From: Methanomassiliicoccaceae archaeon
GTDB taxonomy: Archaea > Thermoplasmatota > Thermoplasmata > Methanomassiliicoccales > Methanomethylophilaceae
Direction of reading: 5' to 3'
Length of the DNA stretch: 59,784 nt
NCBI GenBank assembly: GCA_034928305.1
Contig: JAYFOZ010000004.1
Location: 1 to 59,784 of the forward strand
The translations under genes and the position numbers were made by a program. Below the pieces are notes generated by a model that saw nothing but the letters and a program-made list of their open reading frames with translations, had not been told where the DNA came from and made no database searches. Each line of letters starts with the position of its first letter. Within the stretch, counting starts at the first letter, position 1. This document shows positions 27,021 through 35,700 of the stretch, piece after piece.

Positions 27021-27424
27021 TTCCGAGCCTCCTTAGGCTCACTGTATTCTTCGTTAAGTTTTGCATTTATTTTGGTGCATATAGACCTGAACGCCTTCCG
27101 TTCCTCATCTGTGAGGTCCGAAAGAATATCGTCCCATATTTCGCCGAACGATGCGTTGACCAATTCTACCGCCCGCTCGCCTTTATCCGTGAGCACGATG
27201 CTGTAGCGTCTGGGATCGTTGCTCTCGTTGATCGCGAATCCCATTTCCATCAATAAGCCGACGGTACGGGTAGTGATCGACTTATCTACCATCATATAAT
27301 TCGCGATCTCTTTCAGCGATGCCCCGCGATTCTGGGAGATCGCCAACAGGTAGATTCCATGAGAACCCTGTATTCCCAGATGCTCCAAGCGGACCGTCAG
27401 CTTACGGTCCATGTATTTTTTCAT
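27017..27424 (-). CDS. MarR-family repressor of the ABC exporter operon
   Basis: 135 residues with a winged helix: SLKEIANYMMVDKSITTRTV recognition region followed by the wing NESNDPRRYSIVLTDKG, which is diagnostic of MarR. It is the first gene of the exporter operon and overlaps the next gene by four bases. The palindrome at 27468-27483 lies just in front of it, so it probably represses its own operon and lets go when a ligand binds. Confidence 0.9.
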   Translation of the reverse strand: MKKYMDRKLTVRLEHLGIQGSHGIYLLAISQNRGASLKEIANYMMVDKSITTRTVGLLMEMGFAINESNDPRRYSIVLTDKGERAVELVNASFGEIWDDILSDLTDEERKAFRSICTKINAKLNEEYSEPKEARN

Positions 27425-27467
27425 CGTTGCCGGTACGATGCGTTCATTTGTGATCTATTTCACGAGC

Positions 27468-27493
27468 GGTTGACTTGTCAACCATGTATATAA
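27468..27493 (-). promoter_or_regulatory. TATA box and MarR-type operator
   Basis: GGTTGAC TT GTCAACC (27468-27483) is a perfect 7-bp inverted repeat. TTATATA (27487-27493, minus strand) is the TATA box directly upstream of it. The operator therefore covers the zone between TATA box and transcription start, a position suited to repression of the MarR-exporter operon. Confidence 0.6.
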
Positions 27494-27651
27494 GGATTAG
27501 CAGAACCCGAATCCCGGCATCGGAATCCCCGTAAACGGCAGCTTATTTTTTGGATGTTTGAGACGGTCCTTTTTCGTCCGTGAACCATATTGTATTTACC
27601 CGCGCAAACGATAAAGACATCGCAATCGATCATCGCCGGGAGTGCAGATAC

Positions 27652-28245
27652 ATGAATGTCGGAACTGAACTTAAAAAAACGATCGACGTCCCGGATGGCG
27701 TATTCCTCAACTATATCGAATTGGATCCTCTGGCGATAAAGGCGATAATGATCAACGAAGTCGTGCCGTCGGATCCCCTGCAGGATTTTTACGGCGGTTC
27801 CGACGCGGATTATCTTAGAACGACCATTCCTCTTCTACGGGAGGCCGGTGCCGCGGTCTCCTCGATCCGGGACGCGGTGCAAATGGGGATCTACATAACC
27901 AATGCTGTCAAAACTCCAAAATCAAAAAGCACGGTCGATAAGGCGGAGATTGAAATCAGCCTGCCATATTTGGAAAAGGAACTTGCTTTGTTTCCAAACG
28001 TCAAGGTCATAATGCTCATGGGCGACGTTGCAAAAAAAGCATTTAACATGATTGCCAAAAAGGTCTCAAATAAAACCGTGGTGCCCTCGATCCCCACCTA
28101 TAAGCTGAGAGGCAGTGAAATCCATTACGGGAGCATCAGGATCATTCCGTCCTACATCATGACAGGCAGAAACATCCTGATAGAGAAGTCTAAAGTACAG
28201 ATGGCGACGGAGGATGTCGCCATAATGTTGGACCTCATTGGATGA
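27652..28245 (+). CDS. Uracil-DNA-glycosylase-superfamily-like protein
   Basis: 197 residues from the ATG at 27652, chosen because GGGAG lies nine bases upstream; a GTG at 27580 would add 24 residues of unusual composition. The layout resembles the UDG fold: KAIMINEVVPSDP in place of motif A, GIYITNAVKTPKS as the conserved Asn-containing strand, VKVIMLMGDVAKKAF, and a C-terminal RIIPSYIMTGRN in place of motif B. The motifs are weak, so a catalytic glycosylase role is uncertain. It stands alone, divergent from the MarR operon. Confidence 0.5.
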   Translation: MNVGTELKKTIDVPDGVFLNYIELDPLAIKAIMINEVVPSDPLQDFYGGSDADYLRTTIPLLREAGAAVSSIRDAVQMGIYITNAVKTPKSKSTVDKAEIEISLPYLEKELALFPNVKVIMLMGDVAKKAFNMIAKKVSNKTVVPSIPTYKLRGSEIHYGSIRIIPSYIMTGRNILIEKSKVQMATEDVAIMLDLIG

Positions 28246-28424
28246 TCGGTTTTGAATACTAACGGAATTGTTTTCGATCCCGAGTATTTTACGTCTCTCC
28301 GTTCCTCCGATATGCTGTCTTGTAATCGGCATACGTATCCAACGGTCCTGTTTTTGGATCATGTCATTTATTCTCCCCGAAGCGACTCGACCGATGAGGC
28401 TGAAAGTCCTTCGAAGAAGAAACG

Positions 28425-28435
28425 AAATATATTAT
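28425..28435 (+). promoter_or_regulatory. TATA box of the ferritin-like gene
   Basis: AAATATATTAT lies about 35-45 bases before the ATG at 28470, with AGGTGA just ahead of the start codon as ribosome site. Transcription would begin near 28455-28460, leaving a short leader. Confidence 0.4.
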
Positions 28436-28469
28436 CTCAATAGCGCGATGCACCCCGCTAGGTGAAATC

Positions 28470-28790
28470 ATGCCGATATTTCCGGACCCATTCGCAGGTA
28501 ACGCCAGCAAAAAGATGACAGACCGCGAACTTGCCCAGGCCATAAGACTGGACATAGCCAGCGAGCTGGAGGCCATATTCCTCTACGACGCGCATGCGGC
28601 GGCCACAGATAATCCCGTGGCCAAGGCCGTTCTTAAAGATATACGCGACGAGGAGAAGGCCCACTTTGGTGAACTGGTCACCCTGATGAGATACCTCGAC
28701 CCCAAGGAGGCCGAACTTTTCGAGAGCGGGGCCGCGGAGGTCAGGGAAGTCATAGAGGAACTGGAAGAAGAGGGCGCAATAAAGAAGTAA
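28470..28790 (+). CDS. EncFtn-like (encapsulated ferritin-type) protein
   Basis: 106 residues, mostly helical. SELEAIFLYDAHAAAT (31-46) and DEEKAHFGEL (60-69) give Glu32, Glu34, Glu62 and His65, the same spacing as the ferroxidase ligands of encapsulated ferritin (Glu32, Glu62, His65 in the Rhodospirillum protein). Such half-ferritins assemble as ring decamers and oxidise iron inside encapsulin shells. No encapsulin gene is in the window and the C terminus (EEGAIKK) does not look like a typical shell-targeting peptide, so it may act alone or be packaged by a shell encoded elsewhere. Confidence 0.75.
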   Translation: MPIFPDPFAGNASKKMTDRELAQAIRLDIASELEAIFLYDAHAAATDNPVAKAVLKDIRDEEKAHFGELVTLMRYLDPKEAELFESGAAEVREVIEELEEEGAIKK

Positions 28791-28810
28791 AAATCCTTCT
28801 TCGACACTGT

Positions 28811-28834
28811 CCTTCCTGCCTTCCGGCAGGGAGG
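28811..28834. terminator. Bidirectional hairpin between convergent genes
   Basis: CCTTCCTGCC (28811-28820) pairs with GGCAGGGAGG (28825-28834) over ten bases with one G-U pair and a TTCC loop, followed by ACTTTCTCTTT. It separates the ferritin-like gene from the convergent acyl-CoA synthetase gene. Confidence 0.6.
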
Positions 28835-28850
28835 ACTTTCTCTTTCCCGC

Positions 28851-30596
28851 TCATACGTTATGCGCGGAACCGGGGGCGAAAGGATCGTACGGCTCCCCTA
28901 TTTCCGAGCAGAGCTTCTCCAATTCGACATGGTATATCTTGCCGAGCTTGGTGATCGGCATATCGTTCAGAAATTGTATCTGACGAGGCAGGGCGTACTT
29001 GAAAATTTTATCCCTGCACACCTCCATGATGCGTTCCTTTGTCTCGGGCGTAGGGGGCGTTCCCTCTCTGAGGACCACGAACACCTTCACCACCTGCGAG
29101 TAGATTGGATGCGGGATGCCTATGGCATAGCAGCTCCGGACCGACGGGATCGAATTTATGACGTTCTCGATCTGGCTCGGATATATGTTGTATCCCGAGC
29201 TGACGATCATCCTCTTGATCCTCTGCTTGAAATAGACATATCCGTCGCTGTCCATGCAGCCGATGTCCCCCGTATGCAGCCATTTAAGGCCATCGTCATG
29301 GACTCTGAGCGTCTCGGCGGTCTCCTCGGGCTCGTCGACATAGCCCATCATCACCGACGGGCCGGAGATGCATATCTCCCCGTCTTCCCCATAATGTGCG
29401 GTTTCGGTTGTTCCGACACGGACTATCTTGTACAGAGTGTCGGGGAACGGGACCCCGATACTTCCTTCGCGCTGCTTCCCCTCGGATTTCAGGGAGAGAC
29501 AGGACGCCGCTACGCACTCGGTGGCGCCGTAACCTTCCCTTATCGTCGTACGGCAGCCGTGCTCCTTCAAAAATGCGTCGACCCTCTTCTTCAGGTCCGC
29601 GTTGAGGGTGTCGCCACCGCAGAAAATGCCTTTCAGATGTGATAGATCGGCGTTCCTCATCCTCTTGTTCCTCAGCATCAGTTCGAAAAGGGACGGTACG
29701 CCGACGATGAAATTGGGCTTGTTCTTGATTATTATGTTGGCGTAGGACTTGGGGTCGAACTTCGGTATGAGAATACATGTGCGACCCATATACAGGACCA
29801 TATGCACGCAGATGCACAGGCCGAAGCCGTGGAAGACCGGCATTATTGCCAGCATTGTATCCCCTACCTCGCCTGACTCGCCCATATGCATTGTCTGGAC
29901 GGCGGCGGCGTTGATGTTCATGTTTGACAAGAGCACGCCCTTGCTGCGACCGGTGGTCCCGCCGCTGTACAGGATACAGGCGACGTCCTCTTTTCCGGAA
30001 GATATGGGGGGAAGTTCGACTTCCCTGCCTGTGCCCATCATATCGTTCCACCTGAGGACGTTCCCGTCGAACTTGGGCTTGGGGTCCTTCCTGCCTTGGA
30101 CGATCCGGTACAACAGTGCCTTGCCCGCCCCCAGCCCGTCCTTGATGCTCGTGACTATGACATTCTTAAGGGTCCCGGACCCGTCGACTGCCGGAAAGTT
30201 GGGGTAGAACATGTCCAGAACGATCGCCGTTTTGCTGCCAGAGTTCTCAAGATAGAATTTTATCTCCTCTCTGGCGGAAAGAGGGTGTATCATAGTGGCC
30301 ACCGCTCCGATCCTGTTGATCCCGTATATGGATATCAGAGCCTGGGGGCTGTTCGGGAGACAAACGAGGACCCGGTCGCCTTTCCGGATGCCGAGGCCGT
30401 GCAGGGCGCCGGCCATGGCGTCCACTTCCTCCATGAGCTCGGAATACCTCACCTTGCGGCCCATGAACTCGCATGCCACTGTATCCGGGCCCTCCGAGGC
30501 GGACCTCGAGAGGCATTCGTACATCGTCATGTCAGGGTACTCCAGATTTCTGGGAACATTTCCATATAGGTCGTACCAGGGCGTTTCAGCGGTCAA
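28851..30596 (-). CDS. AMP-forming acyl-CoA synthetase (ANL superfamily)
   Basis: 581 residues. The AMP-binding motif YSGGTTGRSKG, EGYGATEC, the hinge region WLHTGDIGCMDSDGYVYF, KRMIVSSGYNIYPSQIE and the C-terminal catalytic lysine in ITKLGKIY are all present, so it should activate a carboxylic acid to the acyl-adenylate and then the CoA thioester. The sequence looks nearer to medium/long-chain than to acetate enzymes, but the substrate cannot be fixed. Its start overlaps the stop of the E2-like acyltransferase by four bases, which suggests that its product feeds that enzyme. Confidence 0.9.
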   Translation of the reverse strand: MTAETPWYDLYGNVPRNLEYPDMTMYECLSRSASEGPDTVACEFMGRKVRYSELMEEVDAMAGALHGLGIRKGDRVLVCLPNSPQALISIYGINRIGAVATMIHPLSAREEIKFYLENSGSKTAIVLDMFYPNFPAVDGSGTLKNVIVTSIKDGLGAGKALLYRIVQGRKDPKPKFDGNVLRWNDMMGTGREVELPPISSGKEDVACILYSGGTTGRSKGVLLSNMNINAAAVQTMHMGESGEVGDTMLAIMPVFHGFGLCICVHMVLYMGRTCILIPKFDPKSYANIIIKNKPNFIVGVPSLFELMLRNKRMRNADLSHLKGIFCGGDTLNADLKKRVDAFLKEHGCRTTIREGYGATECVAASCLSLKSEGKQREGSIGVPFPDTLYKIVRVGTTETAHYGEDGEICISGPSVMMGYVDEPEETAETLRVHDDGLKWLHTGDIGCMDSDGYVYFKQRIKRMIVSSGYNIYPSQIENVINSIPSVRSCYAIGIPHPIYSQVVKVFVVLREGTPPTPETKERIMEVCRDKIFKYALPRQIQFLNDMPITKLGKIYHVELEKLCSEIGEPYDPFAPGSAHNV

Positions 30597-31531
30597 GTAG
30601 GCACCTCTCTCCCGGAAAATGGTTTCTCCAGCACTTCCGGGTTCAGGATGATCTCCCTGAAAACATCGAGTGTCCTGGCGAAATAGTATCCGTCGGATAT
30701 CCTCTCGTCCACCGTGAACGCGAAATCGATGTACTGCCTGCTTACGACCTTGCCGTCTTCCATGCAGAGTTTTTCGTACATTTTACCAATGCAAAGGAAT
30801 ACCGAATTGGTCCCCCACTCGTTGAGATGGTGAAACGGGGCGCCGGCCTGTATGCTGCCCATGTTCGATATGAATATAGATGAGAAATTCGGGTCCGAAG
30901 AACTGATACTTTCCGGAACCTTCCCGTAATAGTTCAGGAACCTAAGGAATCTGGCTATGAACCTCTTCATAAAACGGGGGAGCTTGGCGACCTTTTCGAC
31001 CACTCCGTCCGAACCGACGCTTCCCCCTTCTCTTACTCCATGCACCTGGGAGTAGATCTTGTCGGTGACCTCGAAGATGTCGGCGCCCTTTTCGAAGGGG
31101 ATTTTTATGGCCGACTCCTCGGCTTCGTCTCCGAAGTATTTTTTAGCTATGAACCCCACATCGACGGTCTTCCTCTCGTACATTCTCTGCCCGCAGATGA
31201 ACCTGTTCAACGCGGGCCTGATCGTCGCCGTTCGCACAGCCGTTGCCACGAAGACGGAGAAGAGCGTTATGTTGCTGCCCTCGCTTTTCTTGAGCTCGAT
31301 GTATGCCAGCAGATTGGTCATATCGATGCTCTCGCAGAAAAAGACCTCGCATTCGGTTCTACGCGGCATCAAAAAAGGCATGATCTTATGATAGCTGTCA
31401 ACGTCTCTCAGAAGGACGCCGTCCTTTCTGTCGCCTCTCTTTCTTTTGTCTGCCATGGAAAACGAACCGATGCCGGGTATCTGGAAGAAGGTTTTGCTGA
31501 TATGCACCATCTTTGTTCTATTTAATTCCAT
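30593..31531 (-). CDS. E2/chloramphenicol-acetyltransferase-fold protein lacking the catalytic histidine
   Basis: 312 residues. The C-terminal part IDFAFTVDERISDGYYFAR aligns with the E2 (2-oxoacid dehydrogenase acyltransferase) end, where the motif is normally DHRxxDG. Here it is DERISDG, with Glu276 where the general-base His should be. No lipoyl domain is present, and no E1 or E3 gene lies nearby. The N terminus has a short DUF-like region, KRGDRKDGVLLRDVDSYHKIMPF. It is followed by and coupled to an acyl-CoA synthetase, so it may transfer acyl groups by a changed mechanism or only bind acyl-CoA. The ATG at 31510 is an alternative start. Confidence 0.75.
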   Translation of the reverse strand: MELNRTKMVHISKTFFQIPGIGSFSMADKRKRGDRKDGVLLRDVDSYHKIMPFLMPRRTECEVFFCESIDMTNLLAYIELKKSEGSNITLFSVFVATAVRTATIRPALNRFICGQRMYERKTVDVGFIAKKYFGDEAEESAIKIPFEKGADIFEVTDKIYSQVHGVREGGSVGSDGVVEKVAKLPRFMKRFIARFLRFLNYYGKVPESISSSDPNFSSIFISNMGSIQAGAPFHHLNEWGTNSVFLCIGKMYEKLCMEDGKVVSRQYIDFAFTVDERISDGYYFARTLDVFREIILNPEVLEKPFSGREVPT

Positions 31532-31674
31532 GATAAAGTTGATCGGGGGATCTCTCTGGCAGATCTTTGGGTTTCGCTTCTATGAAGAGTGTCAGGGGAA
31601 TCGATAGGTCGCATTATGTCGGCGGCCGCTGTTTTTATTACTTCTGGCAACGCTGTTTAATGTATCATAATCGG

Positions 31675-31683
31675 CTATATATT
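31675..31683 (+). promoter_or_regulatory. TATA box of the DoxX gene
   Basis: CTATATATT lies about 22-30 bases before the ATG at 31705, as in leaderless transcripts. This argues against the longer open frame that begins at 31567, since that would place the TATA box inside the gene. Confidence 0.45.
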
Positions 31684-31704
31684 CCGAGATGGCTGTTTCA
31701 GGTC

Positions 31705-32202
31705 ATGACCATATTGGATTCGGTTAAATCCTACGGCGCAGTACTGCCTCTGGCTATACTCAGGATATTGCTTGGCTTCGTGTTCCTCTGGGCCTTCTTC
31801 GACAAAATGTTCGGGCTGGGCTACAGCACAACTTCCCAAAATGCAATGATAAACGGCGGGTCCCCCACACGCGGTTTCCTCCAATACGGATCTGAAACTT
31901 TGAGCGCCCTCGGCGATTTCTTCGCTGTCACCGACGTGATCATAATGGCGGCCTTCCTGCTTCTGGGCCTGGCCCTGATCCTGGGAATAGGCATGAAGAT
32001 CGCCACGATCGGAGGGACACTGCTCCTGATCATGATGTACATAGGGGTCTTCCCGCCCGATACCAACCCCCTGATCGATTACCACATAATCTATATCTTC
32101 CTCCTTCTGGCCATATGCCTTGCCAACGCCGGGGACTTCCTGGGAATGGGAAAGCAGTGGAAGGAGATGGAGATAGTGAAGAAACTCCCGATTTTGGAGT
32201 AA
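31705..32202 (+). CDS. DoxX-family integral membrane protein
   Basis: 165 residues from the promoter-supported ATG. Four hydrophobic segments: LPLAILRILLGFVFLWAFFD near the N terminus with the family's LRxxxGxxFLxxxxDK pattern, IIMAAFLLLGLALILGIG, IATIGGTLLLIMMYIG, and IIYIFLLLAICLANAG. DoxX proteins take part in membrane redox chemistry in some species (thiosulfate:quinone reductase, thiol stress), but most are of unknown role. It is monocistronic. The GC-rich end GGGGGCCGGAG lies between it and the next gene. Confidence 0.82.
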   Translation: MTILDSVKSYGAVLPLAILRILLGFVFLWAFFDKMFGLGYSTTSQNAMINGGSPTRGFLQYGSETLSALGDFFAVTDVIIMAAFLLLGLALILGIGMKIATIGGTLLLIMMYIGVFPPDTNPLIDYHIIYIFLLLAICLANAGDFLGMGKQWKEMEIVKKLPILE

Positions 32203-32346
32203 CCCGGAATCGACCGAACACCGGAGGGGGGCCGGAGTGCCCCTCTCCTTATTTTTATGCGCTGCCCATATTTTTTCAGGGCATTGCTTATAAACGTCAC
32301 AGATGTACTATATTTGCGCCTGTGGCTCGTTCATAGGGGGATAGTT

Positions 32347-33906
32347 ATGAAAAAAGACGATAGATTGCCCCTTTATGGTTTTAACAACCTGGCCAAGACA
32401 TTGGACCTCAATCTCTACACCGTAGAACGAACAGTTACAGATGACGAAAAGAAAAGATTCATATCCCATATTGATGGCCGCTACAGCTCTTCCAAGCTCA
32501 GGGCAATAATGGAAGAAATCTGCAGAGATATCGATGCGAACATCCTGGACGTTTCAACTTATGACTATGAACCTCACGGCGCCTCGGCGCTGATACTTCT
32601 GGCCGAGGAGGACACCAACCTCCATATGAAGACTGTGGCACATCTCGACAAGAGCCACATATCCCTGCATACCTATCCGGAACGTCACGACTCCATCGGC
32701 ATTTCTACATTCAGGGTGGACATCGCACTGTCGACCTGCGGCAACATCTCGCCCCTATCTATCGTAGATAAGATATTCGATTTCTTCTCTCCGGACATAG
32801 CCATATTGGACTTTAACGTGAGAGGATACACTCGGGACACCGACGGAAGAAAGATCTTCATGGACAGGAAGGTCGATTCCCTGCAGGAGTGTTTCGACAA
32901 AGAAGCCCTTGAAAAGTACGTTGCAGAGGATTTCAACTTCCCCGAGCTGAGGTCCTATTACACCCGTATGATGAGGAAAGACCTCCTAGAACTCAAGAAA
33001 GAGGGAGAAGAAATATGGAAAGAAGTTGAGGATATCTACCTGGAGAGTTCCTCAGGAGAGAATAAATCAAAATCCTGGCACATAGAAAAGCAGTCGGAGG
33101 GTGCCGACCTCAGGATAAGGAAGGAAGAAATTCTGTATCATGGCATAAGCGAATTCCAGGAGATAGAGATCTTCGATTCGAAGACGTACGGAAAAATAAT
33201 GGTCATAGACGGCTACATAATGCTCACCGAAAAAGACGAATTCATCTATCACGAGATGATGGTCCATGTTCCGATGTCCATCCTTAAAAATCCAAAAAAG
33301 GTGCTGGTCATCGGAGGGGGCGACGGAGGCTCCGTGAGGGAGCTGGTGAAGCACGGATGCCTAGAAAAGATCGATTTCGTAGAGATCGACGGTGACGTTA
33401 TAGAAGCGTCGAAAAGGTTCTTCCCTTCGTTGACATGCGGTCTGGGAGATACCAGGGTCAGGACCGTTGTGGGTGACGGTATAAAGTTCGTATCCGAGAC
33501 AGAGGAGACATACGATCTGATAATAGTGGACTCCACCGATCCGTATTCTGGCCCGGGAGAGGGCCTTTTTACTTCAAGCTTCTACAGAGACTGCTCGCGT
33601 ATCCTCAGCGACGGTGGGATATTGGTCAATCAGCACGAGAGCCCATACTATGACGAAGATGCCGCATTGGCGAGAAAGATGCACCTCATGATGAGGGACA
33701 TATTCCCGGTCTGCACGGCATATCAGGCTTTCATCCCCACATATCCATCGGGCCACTGGCTCTTCGGTTTCGCATCCAAGGGCGCCGACCCTCTCGCGGA
33801 CGCTGTGCCTGGACGCATGGATTCCATAGATACGAAATACTACAACGACGAGGTACGCAGAGCATCCTTCGCCCTTCCCAACTATGTCAAGATGCTTCTG
33901 AAGTGA
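32347..33906 (+). CDS. speDE: Fused S-adenosylmethionine decarboxylase-spermidine synthase
   Basis: 519 residues from the ATG at 32347, which has AGGGGG seven bases upstream. Residues 1-235 match E. coli-type (class 1A) SpeD: LYGFNNLAKTLDLNLY, YDYEPHGASALIL, HLDKSHISLHTYPE with Ser103 as the self-cleaving pyruvoyl serine, STCGNISPL with Cys131. Residues from about 250 form a SpeE-type aminopropyltransferase: ILYHGISEFQEIEIF, IYHEMMVHVP, VIGGGDGGS, DLIIVDSTDPYSGPGEGLF. The two steps, decarboxylated SAM formation and its use to make spermidine from putrescine, are therefore joined in one chain. The SpeD half is bacterial in type, which suggests transfer. Confidence 0.93.
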   Translation: MKKDDRLPLYGFNNLAKTLDLNLYTVERTVTDDEKKRFISHIDGRYSSSKLRAIMEEICRDIDANILDVSTYDYEPHGASALILLAEEDTNLHMKTVAHLDKSHISLHTYPERHDSIGISTFRVDIALSTCGNISPLSIVDKIFDFFSPDIAILDFNVRGYTRDTDGRKIFMDRKVDSLQECFDKEALEKYVAEDFNFPELRSYYTRMMRKDLLELKKEGEEIWKEVEDIYLESSSGENKSKSWHIEKQSEGADLRIRKEEILYHGISEFQEIEIFDSKTYGKIMVIDGYIMLTEKDEFIYHEMMVHVPMSILKNPKKVLVIGGGDGGSVRELVKHGCLEKIDFVEIDGDVIEASKRFFPSLTCGLGDTRVRTVVGDGIKFVSETEETYDLIIVDSTDPYSGPGEGLFTSSFYRDCSRILSDGGILVNQHESPYYDEDAALARKMHLMMRDIFPVCTAYQAFIPTYPSGHWLFGFASKGADPLADAVPGRMDSIDTKYYNDEVRRASFALPNYVKMLLK

Positions 33907-33943
33907 ACGAGCCGATTATAATCCTCTATCGTGATTACGGTGT

Positions 33944-34873
33944 ATGAATACGGTGTATCTTGCGGGCGGTTGTTTCTGGGGCGTCGAGAAGTATCTGTCG
34001 ATGATACGCGGAGTCGTAAGCACCCGCACGGGATATGCGAACGGCGGTTCCGATAAGACTGACTACAGGTCCGTCTGCTCGGGCTCAGGGCATGCCGAAG
34101 CCGTGGAAGTCGTCTACGACAAGGAAACGGTCTCCCTGGAAAAACTTCTTGGCATATTCTACAGATGCATAGATCCGCTGAGCATCAACAAACAAGGTAA
34201 CGACCGTGGAATACAGTACCGCACCGGCGTCTACTACACCGACCCGGAGGACGAGCATGCCATAAGGGCGTCGGTCTCCGAACTCGAAAAAACACTGGGA
34301 AAGAAGACCGCCATCGAAGTCCTTCCTCTGAAGAACTGGTGCACGGCCGAAGAATACCACCAGAAATATCTCGACAGGACCCCGGGAGGATACTGTCACA
34401 TCTCCCCTTCCCTATTCTCGGAAGCCGAGATGGCAAATCCGATACCGATATATGAGCTGTCACCGGACTCCTCCCTTACTGACTTGCAGTATTCTGTAAC
34501 GAGGAAAAACGGCACCGAAGCGCCGTTCACCGGCGAATACTGGGACTTTTTCGGAAAGGGAATTTATGTGGACGTGACCACAGGCGAGCCCCTATTCCTT
34601 TCGAAGGACAAATTCGAAAGCAGATGCGGGTGGCCGAGCTTCTCTTCTCCCGTATCGCCGGAGATCGTCGTAGAGAAGGATGACCGTACCCACGGAATGA
34701 AGAGGACGGAGATACGCAGCAGGTCCGGCGATGCGCATCTGGGACATGTGTTCCCCGACGGCCCGAAGCAGAAGGGCGGCCTGAGATATTGCATCAACAG
34801 CGCCGCTCTGCGTTTCGTTCCGTACGAGAAAATGGAAGAGGAAGGGTACGGATGGCTGATGGGCTCCCTCTGA
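33944..34873 (+). CDS. msrAB: Fused methionine sulfoxide reductase MsrA-MsrB
   Basis: 309 residues. The MsrA domain is at the N terminus with [12 protein letters not shown] (catalytic Cys in GCFWG), RTGYANGG and [10 protein letters not shown]. The MsrB domain follows from about residue 170: [24 protein letters not shown] and [13 protein letters not shown], ending with [14 protein letters not shown], where YCIN holds the catalytic cysteine. It repairs both S and R epimers of oxidised methionine. It begins 37 bases after speDE. GGTGT precedes the ATG with no strong ribosome site. Confidence 0.94.
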   Translation: MNTVYLAGGCFWGVEKYLSMIRGVVSTRTGYANGGSDKTDYRSVCSGSGHAEAVEVVYDKETVSLEKLLGIFYRCIDPLSINKQGNDRGIQYRTGVYYTDPEDEHAIRASVSELEKTLGKKTAIEVLPLKNWCTAEEYHQKYLDRTPGGYCHISPSLFSEAEMANPIPIYELSPDSSLTDLQYSVTRKNGTEAPFTGEYWDFFGKGIYVDVTTGEPLFLSKDKFESRCGWPSFSSPVSPEIVVEKDDRTHGMKRTEIRSRSGDAHLGHVFPDGPKQKGGLRYCINSAALRFVPYEKMEEEGYGWLMGSL

Positions 34874-34928
34874 CCCGATGTTCCGCCCGGTCCGCAACCC
34901 TTCTTTTATTCGGTCAGGAGACTTCCGT

Positions 34929-35684
34929 TCACCGTCTGAAAGCCCTCAGATGCTTAAGAACGTCTGCGTCCTTTTCGGTCCACTCGGGAGTGAACCCTTG
35001 TTTGACATACTCGTTGTACCAGTCGACGCATTCCTTCATGTACCCGCTCATTTCCAGCTTGTCCTTCACCACGAAGAACGTATTATTCTCGTCTGGAACC
35101 CACTGTTTAGGTCTGGTGTAATCGCTTTCTTCGAGGAACCCCACGAGGAAGACGACCTTGTCGAGTTTGGAGAGCTCCGCATACAGCGAGGCCTGCAACA
35201 TATAGTGCATCGGAACGTCCGTATAGCCTCCGGAGCCGTCCTCCCATGACTCTCTCGAGTTGGAGGTCTTGATCTCCAGGATGGCCTTCCTGGAACCGTT
35301 TGCGAGCACATATCCGTCGACCATGCCCCCGAACAGCTTCTCGTTGTGGAAATGGTCGTAACCGCACTTGTCCGCAGGTACCGGCTCTTCCACCTTCACA
35401 GGACTGTCGCAGCCGATTTTACCGGAGATATCTCCGGCTTTGACGGCGGCATATCTTCTGAGGACTGGCTCTATTACATTTCCCGCATCGATGTACTTAT
35501 TTGGCTTATCTCCCGGATATAGTCCTGCGATCTCGCAGGCGACCTTGAAGGGGGTAGAGAACTCGCTGATGCCGAGTATCGGACCTATCCGGGTACCGGT
35601 GATCTTCTTAAGCTTGTAAGTGTCGAAATAGACGATTTTGTTTCCATCGTCTATCTCGACTATGGCGCGCCTTCCGTCGAACAT
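34929..35684 (-). CDS. YqaJ-type PD-(D/E)XK nuclease
   Basis: 251 residues. GTRIGPILGISEFSTPFKV near residue 31 is the YqaJ-family opening. The nuclease core is GGMVDGYV (Asp), AILEIKTSN (ExK) and MLQASLYAEL (Gln), the usual order for lambda-exonuclease-like and Cas4-like enzymes. No ATPase partner of the RecT/RecE type is next to it. It is the last gene of a three-gene minus-strand operon (NYN, coiled-coil, YqaJ), 16 bases behind the coiled-coil gene, with GAGGGG before the ATG. The likely activity is DNA end processing or cleavage. Confidence 0.85.
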   Translation of the reverse strand: MFDGRRAIVEIDDGNKIVYFDTYKLKKITGTRIGPILGISEFSTPFKVACEIAGLYPGDKPNKYIDAGNVIEPVLRRYAAVKAGDISGKIGCDSPVKVEEPVPADKCGYDHFHNEKLFGGMVDGYVLANGSRKAILEIKTSNSRESWEDGSGGYTDVPMHYMLQASLYAELSKLDKVVFLVGFLEESDYTRPKQWVPDENNTFFVVKDKLEMSGYMKECVDWYNEYVKQGFTPEWTEKDADVLKHLRAFRR

Positions 35685-35700
35685 GTCCAGTCGATCCCCC

